Notes under the pieces: generated by a model
The model's input: only the letters and a program-made list of their open reading frames with translations
The model's database searches: none
What the model was told of the DNA's origin: nothing
Shown here: positions 1-7,943 of the stretch, piece by piece
Numbering within the stretch: position 1 is the stretch's first letter
How the letters are laid out: every line of letters starts with the position of its first letter
Made by a program: the position numbers and the translations under genes
NCBI RefSeq assembly: GCF_042658685.1
Contig: NZ_JBHSQY010000002.1
Strand: one strand, 5' to 3'
Source of the DNA: Macrococcoides bohemicum
Lineage (GTDB): Bacteria; Bacillota; Bacilli; Staphylococcales; Staphylococcaceae
DNA length: 64,000 nucleotides

Positions 1-1250
1 TTTCGCTTATCCATTAATATATATTCATGGACGAATAAGTATTTAAGTACCGACCCAAGCTTTGTGACATTCATATTGAAGTGAGGCAGAATATCGTTTC
101 TGGACATACCTTCAGGATGCTGGCTAATGAGTGTTAATATTTCAGATAGTAATTTTGGGTCTTTATTCGCACCTTCTATAAATGCGTTGATGATAGCTTC
201 ATCTTCATCACCATGAAGTAGAATTGCAAGTGCAGGTTTACCATTACGTCCTGCACGTCCAATCTGTTGATAATATGAGATTAAGTTTTGTGGCAGCTGG
301 AAATGAATAACGAATCCGATATTTGATTTATCGTACCCCATACCAAGCTTCACTGTCGCAACAATCACTCTGAAGTCACCGTTATGAAATGCTTCAAGTG
401 TAGTCTCTGTAGTATCTTCTCCGAATGCATTCTGCATGCCTGAATAATAAGGAGCGGCCGAGATACCTTGTTCAATTAAGAACTGTGTAACAGATTCACA
501 CTCTTTCTTTGTAAGACAATAGATAATACCTTGTTCTTTGTTCAGAAAAGGATGTTCTGTGAGTGAAGCTGCTAAGAAAGCAAGTCGTTCCGCTTTCGAT
601 TGCGCTGGATTCACTTGAATCGAAATATTTGAACGGATTAAATCACCACGGAATACCTGGAGATTTCCGAGTTGCGATTTAATATCTTCAATGACACGAT
701 CGTTTGCTGTTGCAGTTGTACCAAGAATTGCGATTGAGTCTGGTAAATCTTTAACGAGGTTCACAATACGCTGATAATCAGGTCTGAAGTCATGCCCCCA
801 GTCTGAAATAGAGTGTGCTTCGTCTACTACAATAAGCTCGATATCATTCACTTGTGATAATGCTTCAATAAATCTTGCATCAGATAATTTCTCGGGAGAA
901 ACGATAATGGCATCAACCGCACTGAGACGAGCATAAATATCATCCCATTCATCTTTGTTGTTACTATTGATCGTAACGACATCTAAACCGAGTTTAGCAG
1001 CAGCATCAATTTGGTTATGCATTAAAGCAAGTAAAGGACTGATGATAACAGCTGGACCACTACCATTTTCTCGTAATAACTTGGTAGCAATGAAGTATAC
1101 AATTGATTTCCCCCAGCCCGTCTTTTGAATCACCAGCGTCTTCTGTTTATTTACTACTGCTAATATTGCTTCCAGCTGACCTTCTCGAAAGTTAGCTTCA
1201 GCTCCGTATGTTTCATGTAACATCTCTATCGCGCGCTGTTTGAAATCCAT
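1..1250 (-). CDS. RecQ-family ATP-dependent DNA helicase, 3' part outside window
   Basis: Superfamily 2 DNA helicase that unwinds DNA with ATP, read on the reverse strand from ATG 1250; about 416 codons are visible and the C-terminus lies beyond base 1. Visible motifs in order: Walker A TGWGKS (residues 44-49; many RecQ proteins have TGGGKS), DEAH box (143-146), a TATA-type motif III (LGTTATAND), and motif VI QIGRAGRNGK near residue 350, followed by the start of a winged-helix-like region. GGAGGT sits 7 nt before ATG, which fixes the start. It is divergent from the lipoprotein gene at 1456. The family is clear; whether this is the main RecQ or a shorter RecQ-like paralogue cannot be told because the HRDC region, if any, is cut off. 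Confidence 0.9.
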   Translation of the reverse strand, partial: MDFKQRAIEMLHETYGAEANFREGQLEAILAVVNKQKTLVIQKTGWGKSIVYFIATKLLRENGSGPAVIISPLLALMHNQIDAAAKLGLDVVTINSNNKDEWDDIYARLSAVDAIIVSPEKLSDARFIEALSQVNDIELIVVDEAHSISDWGHDFRPDYQRIVNLVKDLPDSIAILGTTATANDRVIEDIKSQLGNLQVFRGDLIRSNISIQVNPAQSKAERLAFLAASLTEHPFLNKEQGIIYCLTKKECESVTQFLIEQGISAAPYYSGMQNAFGEDTTETTLEAFHNGDFRVIVATVKLGMGYDKSNIGFVIHFQLPQNLISYYQQIGRAGRNGKPALAILLHGDEDEAIINAFIEGANKDPKLLSEILTLISQHPEGMSRNDILPHFNMNVTKLGSVLKYLFVHEYILMDKR

Positions 1251-1455
1251 TTAGGTGACCTCCGTAGTTAATGATATTTATATTATAACATTTGTGATAT
1301 TTGATTTTGTTTGTGCAGCCATTGTAGAGATTGAGTATACAGAATTTATGGAAATTAATATTTTAATTTTTATTAATAATAATATAATTTTAAATCGTCT
1401 AATTAATATTTATAAGATATAATTACACTAAATAATATATGAATCGAGGACGAAG

Positions 1456-2244
1456 ATGAGAAAATTAGTATCTATTATAGGCGTTACGATAATCATGCTT
1501 GCAGGTTGTGGAGAGGAAGAAGTCAAAGAAAAAGGTGCAACAAAGATAGAAAGCAATACAACTTCAAATAGTGATACGTCGAATCAAAAAACATCGAATA
1601 GTCAAACGAAAGAAAAATCTGAACAAAAAGAAATCGTTGAACAAACTACTGAAAATAAAGAAACAGTTGAAACGACAACTGAAGGAAAGGCATTAGAACA
1701 AAGTAACAACTACTCAAAAAGAGAGTTTACTCAGGAAGAACAACAAGCAATGACCGATGAATTTTACGCATGGGGAGCAGAACGAGCTGAAATTGGTGGG
1801 ATGGCATTATCTAAAGAATGGTTTAACCATGGTGCAGCAGGTCGTGGTGATTGGTATGCAGAAACTCCTGATGGTGATGTACAAGTTCAAGATAATGGTA
1901 ATCCAGGTAAAAGCGCATTTATTACTAGTGCTGTCGGTGGCGTAGTTTTTTATTATCGTCAAGATGGACTGACTGGTGCTAAAGAATTAGATGACTATTT
2001 TTTACCTGTTGGCTTTAGTCAGGAAGCAAGGGAGGATAAAGATATTCATAAATACTTACTTGCCGACAATGGGAAAGTTTATGAACTGATCTTACCATAT
2101 GAACATGCATGTTTCTCATGTGGTTTCGGTGAATATGATGATAATGGTAATCGAGGAAATTTCACTCCTGATGCGCGTTTCGAAGTTTCAGGCGATAGTG
2201 CTGCACAAGCTAAATGGCAGGAGATTTTAAGGAAATATCAATAG
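1456..2244 (+). CDS. Secreted lipoprotein of unknown function
   Basis: 262 aa. The N-terminus is a lipoprotein signal with lipobox LAGC (cleavage before Cys18), so the product should be anchored to the outer face of the membrane. Residues about 20-85 are a low-complexity Ser/Thr/Glu/Lys/Asn linker typical of surface lipoproteins. The remaining about 175 residues form one domain rich in aromatic and acidic residues, with the motif ACFSCGFGEYDDNGNRG near residue 220; its two cysteines are close together. I do not recognise this domain. CGAGGA precedes ATG 1456. It is monocistronic, divergent from the helicase, and followed by a very small gene. The export prediction is strong; no function is proposed. 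Confidence 0.8.
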   Translation: MRKLVSIIGVTIIMLAGCGEEEVKEKGATKIESNTTSNSDTSNQKTSNSQTKEKSEQKEIVEQTTENKETVETTTEGKALEQSNNYSKREFTQEEQQAMTDEFYAWGAERAEIGGMALSKEWFNHGAAGRGDWYAETPDGDVQVQDNGNPGKSAFITSAVGGVVFYYRQDGLTGAKELDDYFLPVGFSQEAREDKDIHKYLLADNGKVYELILPYEHACFSCGFGEYDDNGNRGNFTPDARFEVSGDSAAQAKWQEILRKYQ

Positions 2245-2321
2245 TAGATTTATTAAATATATTAAGCATAAATTAACAGTTAAAGGGTATAGTTAACTAT
2301 CAAAAAATGGAGGCGATGAAG

Positions 2322-2471
2322 ATGTCAAACGTTGATAAAGATACAACAAGTAACAGACGTGAAGTCATGCCGGAATCAGTTATTGATGGTGAAATGAACG
2401 AGAAGGTTAAAGATCAACTTGAATTACAGCCTGGTGAGAAGAAAGTAAGTAAAGAAGATCAAGATAAATAA
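2322..2471 (+). CDS. Small hydrophilic protein, 49 aa
   Basis: Short ORF starting MSNVDKDTTSNRREVMPESV and ending KKVSKEDQDK, with a strong ribosome site (TGGAGGCGATGAAG) before ATG 2322 and a terminator directly after the stop. It is highly charged, has no membrane segment and no cysteine, and looks like the small intrinsically disordered proteins common in staphylococci. Function unknown. The RBS, even codon use and terminator make it a likely real gene. Confidence 0.65.
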   Translation: MSNVDKDTTSNRREVMPESVIDGEMNEKVKDQLELQPGEKKVSKEDQDK

Positions 2472-2478
2472 TGTTTAG

Positions 2479-2505
2479 ACGTCCTGACAAGGGCGTTTTC
2501 TTTTT
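2479..2505 (+). terminator. Intrinsic terminator after small ORF
   Basis: ACGTCC/GGGCGT stem (one G-T pair) with a 6-nt loop, then a T-rich run to 2505. Confidence 0.7.
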
Positions 2506-2559
2506 ATAGTCAATATCATATTTATCTATTTAATGTATAATGACGGAAGTAAAAGAGAG

Positions 2560-2676
2560 ATGAATGTTGAAATGAAACGCGCATTATTCAGTTTAAGTGC
2601 GATATTTTTATTATCGATAGCAGCGTTTTTTGTAGTTCATAATAAGCAGAAAGAAATCGATTGTTACGAAGGTTAA
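2560..2676 (+). CDS. Putative single-span membrane peptide, 38 aa
   Basis: Reads MNVEMKRALFSLSAIFLLS..., one hydrophobic segment (about residues 7-26) then KQKEIDCYEG and stop. A second in-frame ATG at 2572 may be the start. The ribosome site is weak (AAAAGAGAG). The 3' part overlaps the end of the opposite-strand ORF 2588-2890, so at most one of the two is intact at this point. The abrupt end after a single Cys suggests the truncated leader of a larger exported protein. Low confidence. Confidence 0.35.
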   Translation: MNVEMKRALFSLSAIFLLSIAAFFVVHNKQKEIDCYEG

Positions 2677-2890
2677 CCATATTTGCTTTATGAATCACTA
2701 TTTTGTTTGCGGGATCTATCATTTTAGTTTTATACTCAGCAATTAATTGTCTTACAGATGTAAAGTAATAAAGAATCATAAACGAAAGTAATATGAGATC
2801 TTTATATATTCCGATATTAATCATCCATATCATTAAGACGAAATAGAATAATGAGAACATGAGGATTTTAAAAGAAACCTTTTTAGTCAT
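2588..2890 (-). CDS. Hypothetical membrane protein with possibly altered C-terminus
   Basis: 100 aa from ATG 2890, preceded by a good site AGAGGTG. Two hydrophobic segments (about residues 8-26 and 30-46) are followed by a polar region RQLIAEYKTKMIDPANKIVI. The last about 30 residues run antiparallel through the small + strand ORF 2560-2676 and look non-native, so the original stop may have been lost. The gene faces DUF805 remnants and may belong to the same decayed cluster. No family recognised. Confidence 0.45.
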   Translation of the reverse strand: MTKKVSFKILMFSLFYFVLMIWMINIGIYKDLILLSFMILYYFTSVRQLIAEYKTKMIDPANKIVIHKANMVNLRNNRFLSAYYELQKTLLSIIKISHLN

Positions 2891-2929
2891 AACGCACCTC
2901 TTTTACTTTTTATGTATATTATATCTTGA

Positions 2930-3124
2930 AATGGTTATAAAAGGAAGCGTGATAGTTTTCAACTTATTGCATTTGTTGTAAATTTAGTACTCACTATATG
3001 GTGCAACGTGTGGTGTGCTCAAGATTCTGAACCTGGAACAAACAAATGGGGACCAAATCCGAAAGAAACAGGGCAAGATAGATACTACAATCCTTATCAG
3101 CAAAATAATCCGTATCGCAGATGA
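2930..3124 (+). pseudogene. C-terminal remnant of a DUF805 membrane protein
   Basis: An open frame with no usable start codon encodes a final hydrophobic segment (FVVNLVLTIWCNVWCA) and then DSEPGTNKWGPNPKETG, which matches the usual C-terminus of DUF805 proteins (a polar GPNKYG-type tail, also seen as TRGPNKYGEDP in the intact copy at 4270). The ORF opens at 2930 after a TGA and ends at TGA 3122-3124 inside a terminator. The N-terminal about 100 residues are absent, so this is read as a decayed member of the local family. Confidence 0.6.
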
Positions 3125-3139
3125 TACGGGTCTTTTTTA
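3111..3139 (+). terminator. Intrinsic terminator of the DUF805 remnant
   Basis: Perfect CCGTATC/GATACGG stem with a 5-nt loop, followed by G and TCTTTTTT. It overlaps the stop codon of the remnant. Confidence 0.85.
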
Positions 3140-3184
3140 TTACATTTTAGTATGATAAATATAAAATGATAAGGGGAGAATAAC

Positions 3185-3979
3185 ATGGGAGATCAAAATA
3201 TAAACAAAGAAGTAATTCAACCTAGTTTTGCAAATACGCATAATGACTCTGACGTATTTGAAGAAAGCGAAAGATATGTTCATTACCACACACCGAGCCA
3301 GCTCGTTAAATATTATGCTAATTACTTTCAATATAAAGTGATGCCGGATGTTGATATATTTATGACAGACTATGAAACGCAAAAGATATTTCATGAACAA
3401 CGTGGACAAAAACACGCGCTGTTTATATTTCCGGAGAATGAAGTGCTGAATGATGCGTTGCAGGAGAAAGCAAAGGCTTTAGGATTTACTGTTGAAAAGA
3501 TGGAACTTTATTTGTTGAAAGAGATGCCTAAAACAAAAGATACAGAGATTGAAGTTGTTCAAGTATTAAACGATGATGATGTCTTCCTGGATTTTCTTCA
3601 AGTTTGTCGTGAGGGGGAATTAGAGTATGGTGAGGATTTTGCTAATCTTAAAGAGAGAACGCATCGACGTGATTTATTAAATCCACAAATCCTGCAGTTT
3701 GTTGGTTATCAGCACGGATTTCCAGCTGGTAAAGTTGAAGCGATAGAAAGCACGCAGTATGTGGAACTAGATGACTTCTATGTGCTGGATGCGATGCGTA
3801 AGCAGGGCGTTGGAACAGCATTACAACAAGCAATATGGCATTATGCAGAACAAGTTGGTAAACAAGTCATCTTAATTGCTGACGGTAACGATTCACCGAG
3901 AGAAATGTATCAAAGACAAGGGTACGAGTTAGTGAGTGGACGTTATGAATTGTTAAGAGTGCCGTCAGCGGATAAGTGA
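3185..3979 (+). CDS. GNAT-family N-acetyltransferase, two-domain
   Basis: 264 aa. The C-terminal half carries a GNAT fold: strand VELDDFYVLDAMRKQGVGTA (acetyl-CoA binding motif A, R-x-x-G-V-G) near residues 200-215, and the closing YQRQGYELVSGRYEL segment. The N-terminal about 110 residues (SERYVHYHTPSQLVKYYANY) are a divergent second GNAT-like or accessory domain. Predicted to move an acetyl group from acetyl-CoA to an amine; the substrate is unknown. ATG 3185 follows AAGGGGAG with correct spacing. It stands alone, between a terminator and the long palindrome at 3996. Confidence 0.85.
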   Translation: MGDQNINKEVIQPSFANTHNDSDVFEESERYVHYHTPSQLVKYYANYFQYKVMPDVDIFMTDYETQKIFHEQRGQKHALFIFPENEVLNDALQEKAKALGFTVEKMELYLLKEMPKTKDTEIEVVQVLNDDDVFLDFLQVCREGELEYGEDFANLKERTHRRDLLNPQILQFVGYQHGFPAGKVEAIESTQYVELDDFYVLDAMRKQGVGTALQQAIWHYAEQVGKQVILIADGNDSPREMYQRQGYELVSGRYELLRVPSADK

Positions 3980-3995
3980 ACAGTGTTATTGCGTG

Positions 3996-4032
3996 ATTCA
4001 TGGCCGATAAATTGAATTTATCGGCCATGAAT
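3996..4032 (+). terminator. Perfect 18+1+18 palindrome with GGCCGATAAA core
   Basis: Two 18-bp arms around a single G: ATTCATGGCCGATAAATT and its exact complement. It begins 16 nt after the GNAT stop codon. It has no long T-run, so it may act as a stabilising 3' hairpin rather than a strong terminator. The core GGCCGATAAA...TTTATCGGCC is nearly the same as the hairpin repeated three times at 46961-47119 (repeat family C of this window). Confidence 0.7.
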
Positions 4033-4082
4033 ATTACGTGTAAATATAATTATTTTTAGCTAAGAAAATCATAAGAAGGAGT

Positions 4083-4160
4083 GATGGCAGAATCTTCTTT
4101 AATGGAAAGACATTTAAAGAATGACTGACATCTGGTAAATAATAAAGAACATAGCATTGA
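4083..4160 (+). pseudogene. Possible N-terminal DUF805 remnant
   Basis: An AAGGAGTG-ATG start is followed by a stretch whose frames read WQN, then FFNGKTFKE, then stops. This resembles the FWQNFFNFKGR opening of DUF805 proteins with a frameshift and stop codons. It sits just ahead of two intact DUF805 genes. The similarity is short and read by eye. Confidence 0.3.
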
Positions 4161-4269
4161 TACTTAATGATTAAAAAGGCACTACAATCTTGGGGGAGTT
4201 TTTTTAAGGTAATTTTAAGGTTCACTGCTTCTTTTCAATGCTAGAATAATATAAAAGGAGTGGTTATTT

Positions 4270-4779
4270 ATGGAAAGAGAAATGTCGATGAAAGATGCTG
4301 TCATCAGTTTCTGGGTGAACGGATTTAAATTTAACGGACGTTCACGTCGAAGAGAGTATTGGTTATCTGGTTTAGGGCACTTATTAATATTTTTATTAGT
4401 GGGTGCGATATTTTTAGTTTTAGATATTATTACGCAGGAAAAATTCAATCTTGATGATATTTATAATTTTATTATAGGCGATCTATTTTACTGGATAGCA
4501 TTCATTCCGGGTATGGCACTAGGCTGTCGCAGATTACAAGATATTAATGTTAATGGTATTTACTGCATCATTTTTTCAGTATTATCAATACCATTTACCA
4601 TCCTAGGTTATTACTATTCAGTCGATGAATTATTCTCATTCAATGGACCTATGGTTATATTTATTCTCGTTCTGAACGTGCTTATTTTCATTTTTGCAAT
4701 TGTATTATTTATTATGGCTTGTATCGAAGGTACACGTGGTCCAAATAAATATGGTGAAGATCCAAAATACATAGACTAA
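4270..4779 (+). CDS. DUF805 integral membrane protein (paralogue 1)
   Basis: 169 aa. Typical DUF805 layout: the opening FWVNGFKFNGRSRRREYW (F-x-G-R-S-x-R-x-E-Y-W signature, residues about 15-32), hydrophobic segments near residues 37-58, 75-86, 95-116 and 125-152, the loop motif CRRLQDIN after the second segment, and the polar tail RGPNKYGEDPKYID. Function of the family is not established. AAAGGAGTGG precedes ATG 4270. The next paralogue follows 38 nt later with its own ribosome site, so the two are probably cotranscribed. Confidence 0.85.
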   Translation: MEREMSMKDAVISFWVNGFKFNGRSRRREYWLSGLGHLLIFLLVGAIFLVLDIITQEKFNLDDIYNFIIGDLFYWIAFIPGMALGCRRLQDINVNGIYCIIFSVLSIPFTILGYYYSVDELFSFNGPMVIFILVLNVLIFIFAIVLFIMACIEGTRGPNKYGEDPKYID

Positions 4780-4817
4780 TAAGGTCTGGTGAAAAATTGA
4801 AATAGAGGAGTGGTAAC

Positions 4818-5300
4818 ATGGAGACATATATCAAATTCTGGGAAAATACTTTTAATTTCAAAGGTCGTTCAAACAAAACTGAATTTAATATGGGATTCTG
4901 GCCACACATTTTATGTATTATCTTAGTGTTTACGATTGGACCTATGCTTGGATTACCGAAATTAGGATTTAATTTGAAGAAGCCTTTGTTTGAAATGTTA
5001 TTCGATTTAAACTGGCAGTTATATCATCTTTTGATTGTAGTTGTATTTTTAATTCCGCTCATCTCATTAATGATGCGTAGATGTAATGATTTAAAGATTG
5101 AGGGTATTCATGCGATGGTAATTGGATTTTTTCCAGTATGTTATACATTCTATATTTTATTATTTGCGATTATGGGGCAAGGTTTGCCTGGTGATGTGAT
5201 ATGGGTAGAAATAATATTTTATGTTATTTTACTGCTGCCGATTATTTATATAGTCTATATGTTATATGTTTTTTCATTTAAGCAAGGTAGTAAACATTAA
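4818..5300 (+). CDS. DUF805-like integral membrane protein (paralogue 2)
   Basis: 160 aa. Opens with YIKFWENTFNFKGRSNKTEF, the DUF805 signature with N-K-T-E-F in place of R-x-R-x-E-Y. About four hydrophobic segments follow, with MMRRCNDLK in the conserved R-R-x-N-D loop. The usual GPNxYGxDP tail is missing: the protein ends FSFKQGSKH. GAGGAGTGG gives a strong start at 4818. Likely in one operon with the gene at 4270. It is more diverged than paralogue 1; function unknown. Confidence 0.8.
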   Translation: METYIKFWENTFNFKGRSNKTEFNMGFWPHILCIILVFTIGPMLGLPKLGFNLKKPLFEMLFDLNWQLYHLLIVVVFLIPLISLMMRRCNDLKIEGIHAMVIGFFPVCYTFYILLFAIMGQGLPGDVIWVEIIFYVILLLPIIYIVYMLYVFSFKQGSKH

Positions 5301-5380
5301 TGTTATATTTATTGTAAATATGTTGTAAATTATCCTTGAAATTAAGGAGAGTATAGAAGGAGTTAGTATTTAGTAAGAAT

Positions 5381-5405
5381 ACGTATAACCATAAAGGTTA
5401 TACGT
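5381..5405. terminator. Hairpin at the end of the small minus-strand ORF
   Basis: Perfect 10-bp arms ACGTATAACC/GGTTATACGT around ATAAA. The stop codon of the minus-strand ORF (5398-5400) lies inside it. It could end transcription from either side; T-runs are modest in both directions. Confidence 0.5.
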
Positions 5406-5562
5406 GTTTATTTTGCTTCAGTAAGGCGATGATTTCTTCGTTCTGTGCAATAATCTTCTCTGAATTTAGCTTCGTTCTGTAACCATCCATCAGGATAAGG
5501 AAAATAATAATCATTGGAATAAGTCCTGCGAGTGCTATCCCGAATGAGCCAATGAAATCCAT
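5398..5562 (-). CDS. Small membrane protein, 54 aa
   Basis: MDFIGSFGIALAGLIPMIII... has one hydrophobic segment (about residues 8-25) and an amphipathic, likely coiled-coil tail (EKIIAQNEEIIALLKQNK). This is the shape of small regulatory or YtxH-like membrane proteins, but I cannot name a family. A moderate ribosome site (GCGGTG) precedes ATG 5562. It lies just downstream of the GntR gene on the same strand (50 nt), so it may be transcribed with it. Confidence 0.55.
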   Translation of the reverse strand: MDFIGSFGIALAGLIPMIIIFLILMDGYRTKLNSEKIIAQNEEIIALLKQNKHV

Positions 5563-5612
5563 ATGAACACCGCTTTCTACATTTTTATTTAATTATAACA
5601 TAAAATGTATAT

Positions 5613-6317
5613 TTAGTAGTTTGTAGCCTGTACAAAGAATTTCGAATGTTTATAGTGATACGTAATCTTTGAGAAATCAAATGGCTCACCTGTTGCTAGA
5701 TAGACAACTTGTTCTAAAAACAGAGCAGGATTACCTTGTTTCAGTTCAAGTTTCTTAGCATCAACGTCATTGAGTTCATCAATATGCATATAAATATCAG
5801 CAAAACTAATATTAAACTTTAAAGCATCTGTTAAGTAATTAAAGATGGATCCTTCAGCAATCTCATTGTTCAAATATGGTACAAGTTTAACCGGGAAGTA
5901 AGACACTTCAATACATAAAATATCGTTATCAATTCTTCGCAGGCGTTCTACGTAATAAACTTCTTCATTCCCTTCCAGATGAAGATTCATCTTCACTTCG
6001 TCATCTGCTTTCATTCTTTTTAATTTCAGAACTTCAGATGTAATATTGAATTCCTTTAAATCTGCAGTAAATCCTCTATTCGTCAGCAAACTGACATATC
6101 CTTCACGACGTTGACGTCTCACAAATATCCCGCTTCCACGCTGCTGAAATATTGCACCACGTTTCTCAAGTGTATCGAGCGCTTTCGTGATGGTGCTTTT
6201 AGAAACATTATGTTCTTTCATCAACTGATCTAAACTTGGTAATTTTGTACCTTGTTCTAATTTATTGTCATGTATATATTGTTCGATTGAGTTTGCAATA
6301 ATTTCGTATTTATTCAT
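5613..6317 (-). CDS. GntR-family transcriptional regulator, UTRA domain
   Basis: 234 aa. Residues 1-70 form the GntR winged helix (LPSLDQLMKEHNVSKSTITKALDTLEKRG). Residues about 90-230 are a UTRA effector domain of the HutC/TreR subfamily, ending with the characteristic LEQVVYLATGEPFDFSKITY strand pair. Proteins of this type bind phosphorylated sugars and release DNA. It is divergent from the 6-phospho-beta-glucosidase gene at 6442 and a palindromic operator lies in that promoter, so it most likely represses beta-glucoside use and perhaps itself. The effector (probably a 6-phospho-beta-glucoside) is inferred from context. The ribosome site before ATG 6317 is GCGAGGC. Confidence 0.88.
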   Translation of the reverse strand: MNKYEIIANSIEQYIHDNKLEQGTKLPSLDQLMKEHNVSKSTITKALDTLEKRGAIFQQRGSGIFVRRQRREGYVSLLTNRGFTADLKEFNITSEVLKLKRMKADDEVKMNLHLEGNEEVYYVERLRRIDNDILCIEVSYFPVKLVPYLNNEIAEGSIFNYLTDALKFNISFADIYMHIDELNDVDAKKLELKQGNPALFLEQVVYLATGEPFDFSKITYHYKHSKFFVQATNY

Positions 6318-6377
6318 AATAAATGCCTCGCTTCTTTATTCTATCTTAATTATATCGTTTTTTTAATTGTATGACAC

Positions 6378-6406
6378 TTGCTAAATTGTACCGGTATAAT
6401 TATAAT
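6378..6406 (+). promoter_or_regulatory. Promoter of the 6-phospho-beta-glucosidase gene with operator in the spacer
   Basis: TTGCTA (6378-6383), a 17-bp spacer and a perfect TATAAT (6401-6406). Sixteen of the 17 spacer bases (6385-6400) form the inverted repeat ATTGTACC/GGTATAAT with one mismatch per arm pair. This is the expected position for a GntR/UTRA repressor bound between -35 and -10. The binding protein is inferred to be the product of the divergent gene at 6317. Confidence 0.75.
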
Positions 6407-6441
6407 GTATATATATAATATGAACTAACCTGGAGGCTGTT

Positions 6442-7881
6442 ATGACTAAATTAAATAAAGATTTTTTATGGGGTGGCGCACTTGCTGCACATCAATTTGA
6501 AGGTGGCTGGAACAAAGGGGGCAAAGGTCAATCGGTTGTTGACGTATTAACAGCAGGCGCACATGGTGTACCACGTAGAATCACCGATAAAATTGAAGAT
6601 AATGAATTTTATCCGAATCATGAGGCGATTGATTTCTATTCAAATTATAAACAAGATATTGCGATGTTTGCTGAAATGGGACTTAAAGTATTACGCACTT
6701 CAATTGGATGGACGCGTATTTTTCCTAAAGGCGATGAGTTAGAACCGAATGAAGAAGGGCTTCAATTCTATGATGACGTGTTTGATGAATTATTAAAGTA
6801 TAATATTAAACCTGTCATTACATTAAGTCATTTTGAAATACCTTTACACCTAGCTAAAGAATATGGTGGTTTCAGAAGTCGTGAAGTAGTAGACTTCTTT
6901 GCGCGATTTGCGGAAGTTGTGTTTAATCGATACAAAGATAAAGTTGAGTACTGGATGACATTTAACGAAATCAATAACCAGATGGACGTTAATAACCCAC
7001 TTTTCTTATGGACGAATGCTGGTATTCAAGTACAACCAGGTGAAGATGCTCGTGCAGTAATGTATCAATCAGCACATCACCAATTATTAGCAAGTGCAAA
7101 AGCAGTGATTATAGGAAAGAAAATCAACCCTGATTTTAAAATTGGAGCGATGGTATCGCATGTTCCGGTCTATCCATATTCATGTGATCCAAAGGATATT
7201 ATGGCAGCTGAAATTGCTAACCGTGAAAGATTCTTCTTCCCAGATGTGCATGTAAGAGGTAAGTATCCTGCATATGCATTAAAAGAACTAGAACGATTAG
7301 GTGTTTCGCTACCGATTGAACCTGGTGATGAAGAAATCTTAGCACAAGGTACAGTAGACTATTTAGCATTCAGTTATTATATGTCTACAACGGTTAAGCA
7401 TGATGTTCACAATGATAATACTGGTGATATTGTTAATGGGGGATTATCGAATGGTGTAGAAAACCCACATATTAAGTCATCTGACTGGGGTTGGGCAATT
7501 GATCCTGATGGATTACGATATGTATTAAATACACTTTATAACAGATATCAAATACCGCTATTTATTGTAGAAAATGGATTTGGAGCGATTGATACGGTTG
7601 AAGCAGATGGATCAATTAATGATGATACACGTATTGAATACTTCCGTTCACATATTGAAGCAGTTAAGGATGCTGTAATAGAAGATGGTGTAGACTTACT
7701 TGGATACACACCTTGGGGTATTATTGACGTTGTATCATTTACGACAGGTGAAATGAAAAAACGTTACGGAATGATCTATGTTGATCGTGACAACGAAGGT
7801 AACGGCACAATGAAACGTAGTAAGAAGAAATCATTCGACTGGTACAAAAACGTTATCGCAACAAATGGTGAAGAACTATAA
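6442..7881 (+). CDS. 6-phospho-beta-glucosidase, glycoside hydrolase family 1
   Basis: 479 aa, the normal GH1 length. Hydrolyses phosphorylated beta-glucosides (such as cellobiose-6-P or arbutin-6-P) brought in by a PTS. Visible features: the N-terminal FLWGGALAAHQFEGGWN signature, acid/base Glu176 in TFNEINNQ, nucleophile Glu377 in FIVENGFG, and the phosphate-binding segment EMKKRYGMIYVD near residue 435, which marks the 6-phospho branch. TGGAGG precedes ATG 6442. No PTS genes are in the window, so the substrate must be supplied from elsewhere in the genome. It is followed by a terminator and a HAD phosphatase. Confidence 0.92.
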   Translation: MTKLNKDFLWGGALAAHQFEGGWNKGGKGQSVVDVLTAGAHGVPRRITDKIEDNEFYPNHEAIDFYSNYKQDIAMFAEMGLKVLRTSIGWTRIFPKGDELEPNEEGLQFYDDVFDELLKYNIKPVITLSHFEIPLHLAKEYGGFRSREVVDFFARFAEVVFNRYKDKVEYWMTFNEINNQMDVNNPLFLWTNAGIQVQPGEDARAVMYQSAHHQLLASAKAVIIGKKINPDFKIGAMVSHVPVYPYSCDPKDIMAAEIANRERFFFPDVHVRGKYPAYALKELERLGVSLPIEPGDEEILAQGTVDYLAFSYYMSTTVKHDVHNDNTGDIVNGGLSNGVENPHIKSSDWGWAIDPDGLRYVLNTLYNRYQIPLFIVENGFGAIDTVEADGSINDDTRIEYFRSHIEAVKDAVIEDGVDLLGYTPWGIIDVVSFTTGEMKKRYGMIYVDRDNEGNGTMKRSKKKSFDWYKNVIATNGEEL

Positions 7882-7890
7882 TTAAAACAA

Positions 7891-7924
7891 TAAGGATTTT
7901 GACAATTGTCAAAGTCCTTATTTT
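7891..7924 (+). terminator. Intrinsic terminator after 6-phospho-beta-glucosidase
   Basis: Long inverted repeat TAAGGA-TTTTGACA / TGTCAAA-TCCTTA with a T-run at 7919-7924. Confidence 0.85.
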
Positions 7925-7943
7925 CAAATAGGAGTGTGTATTT

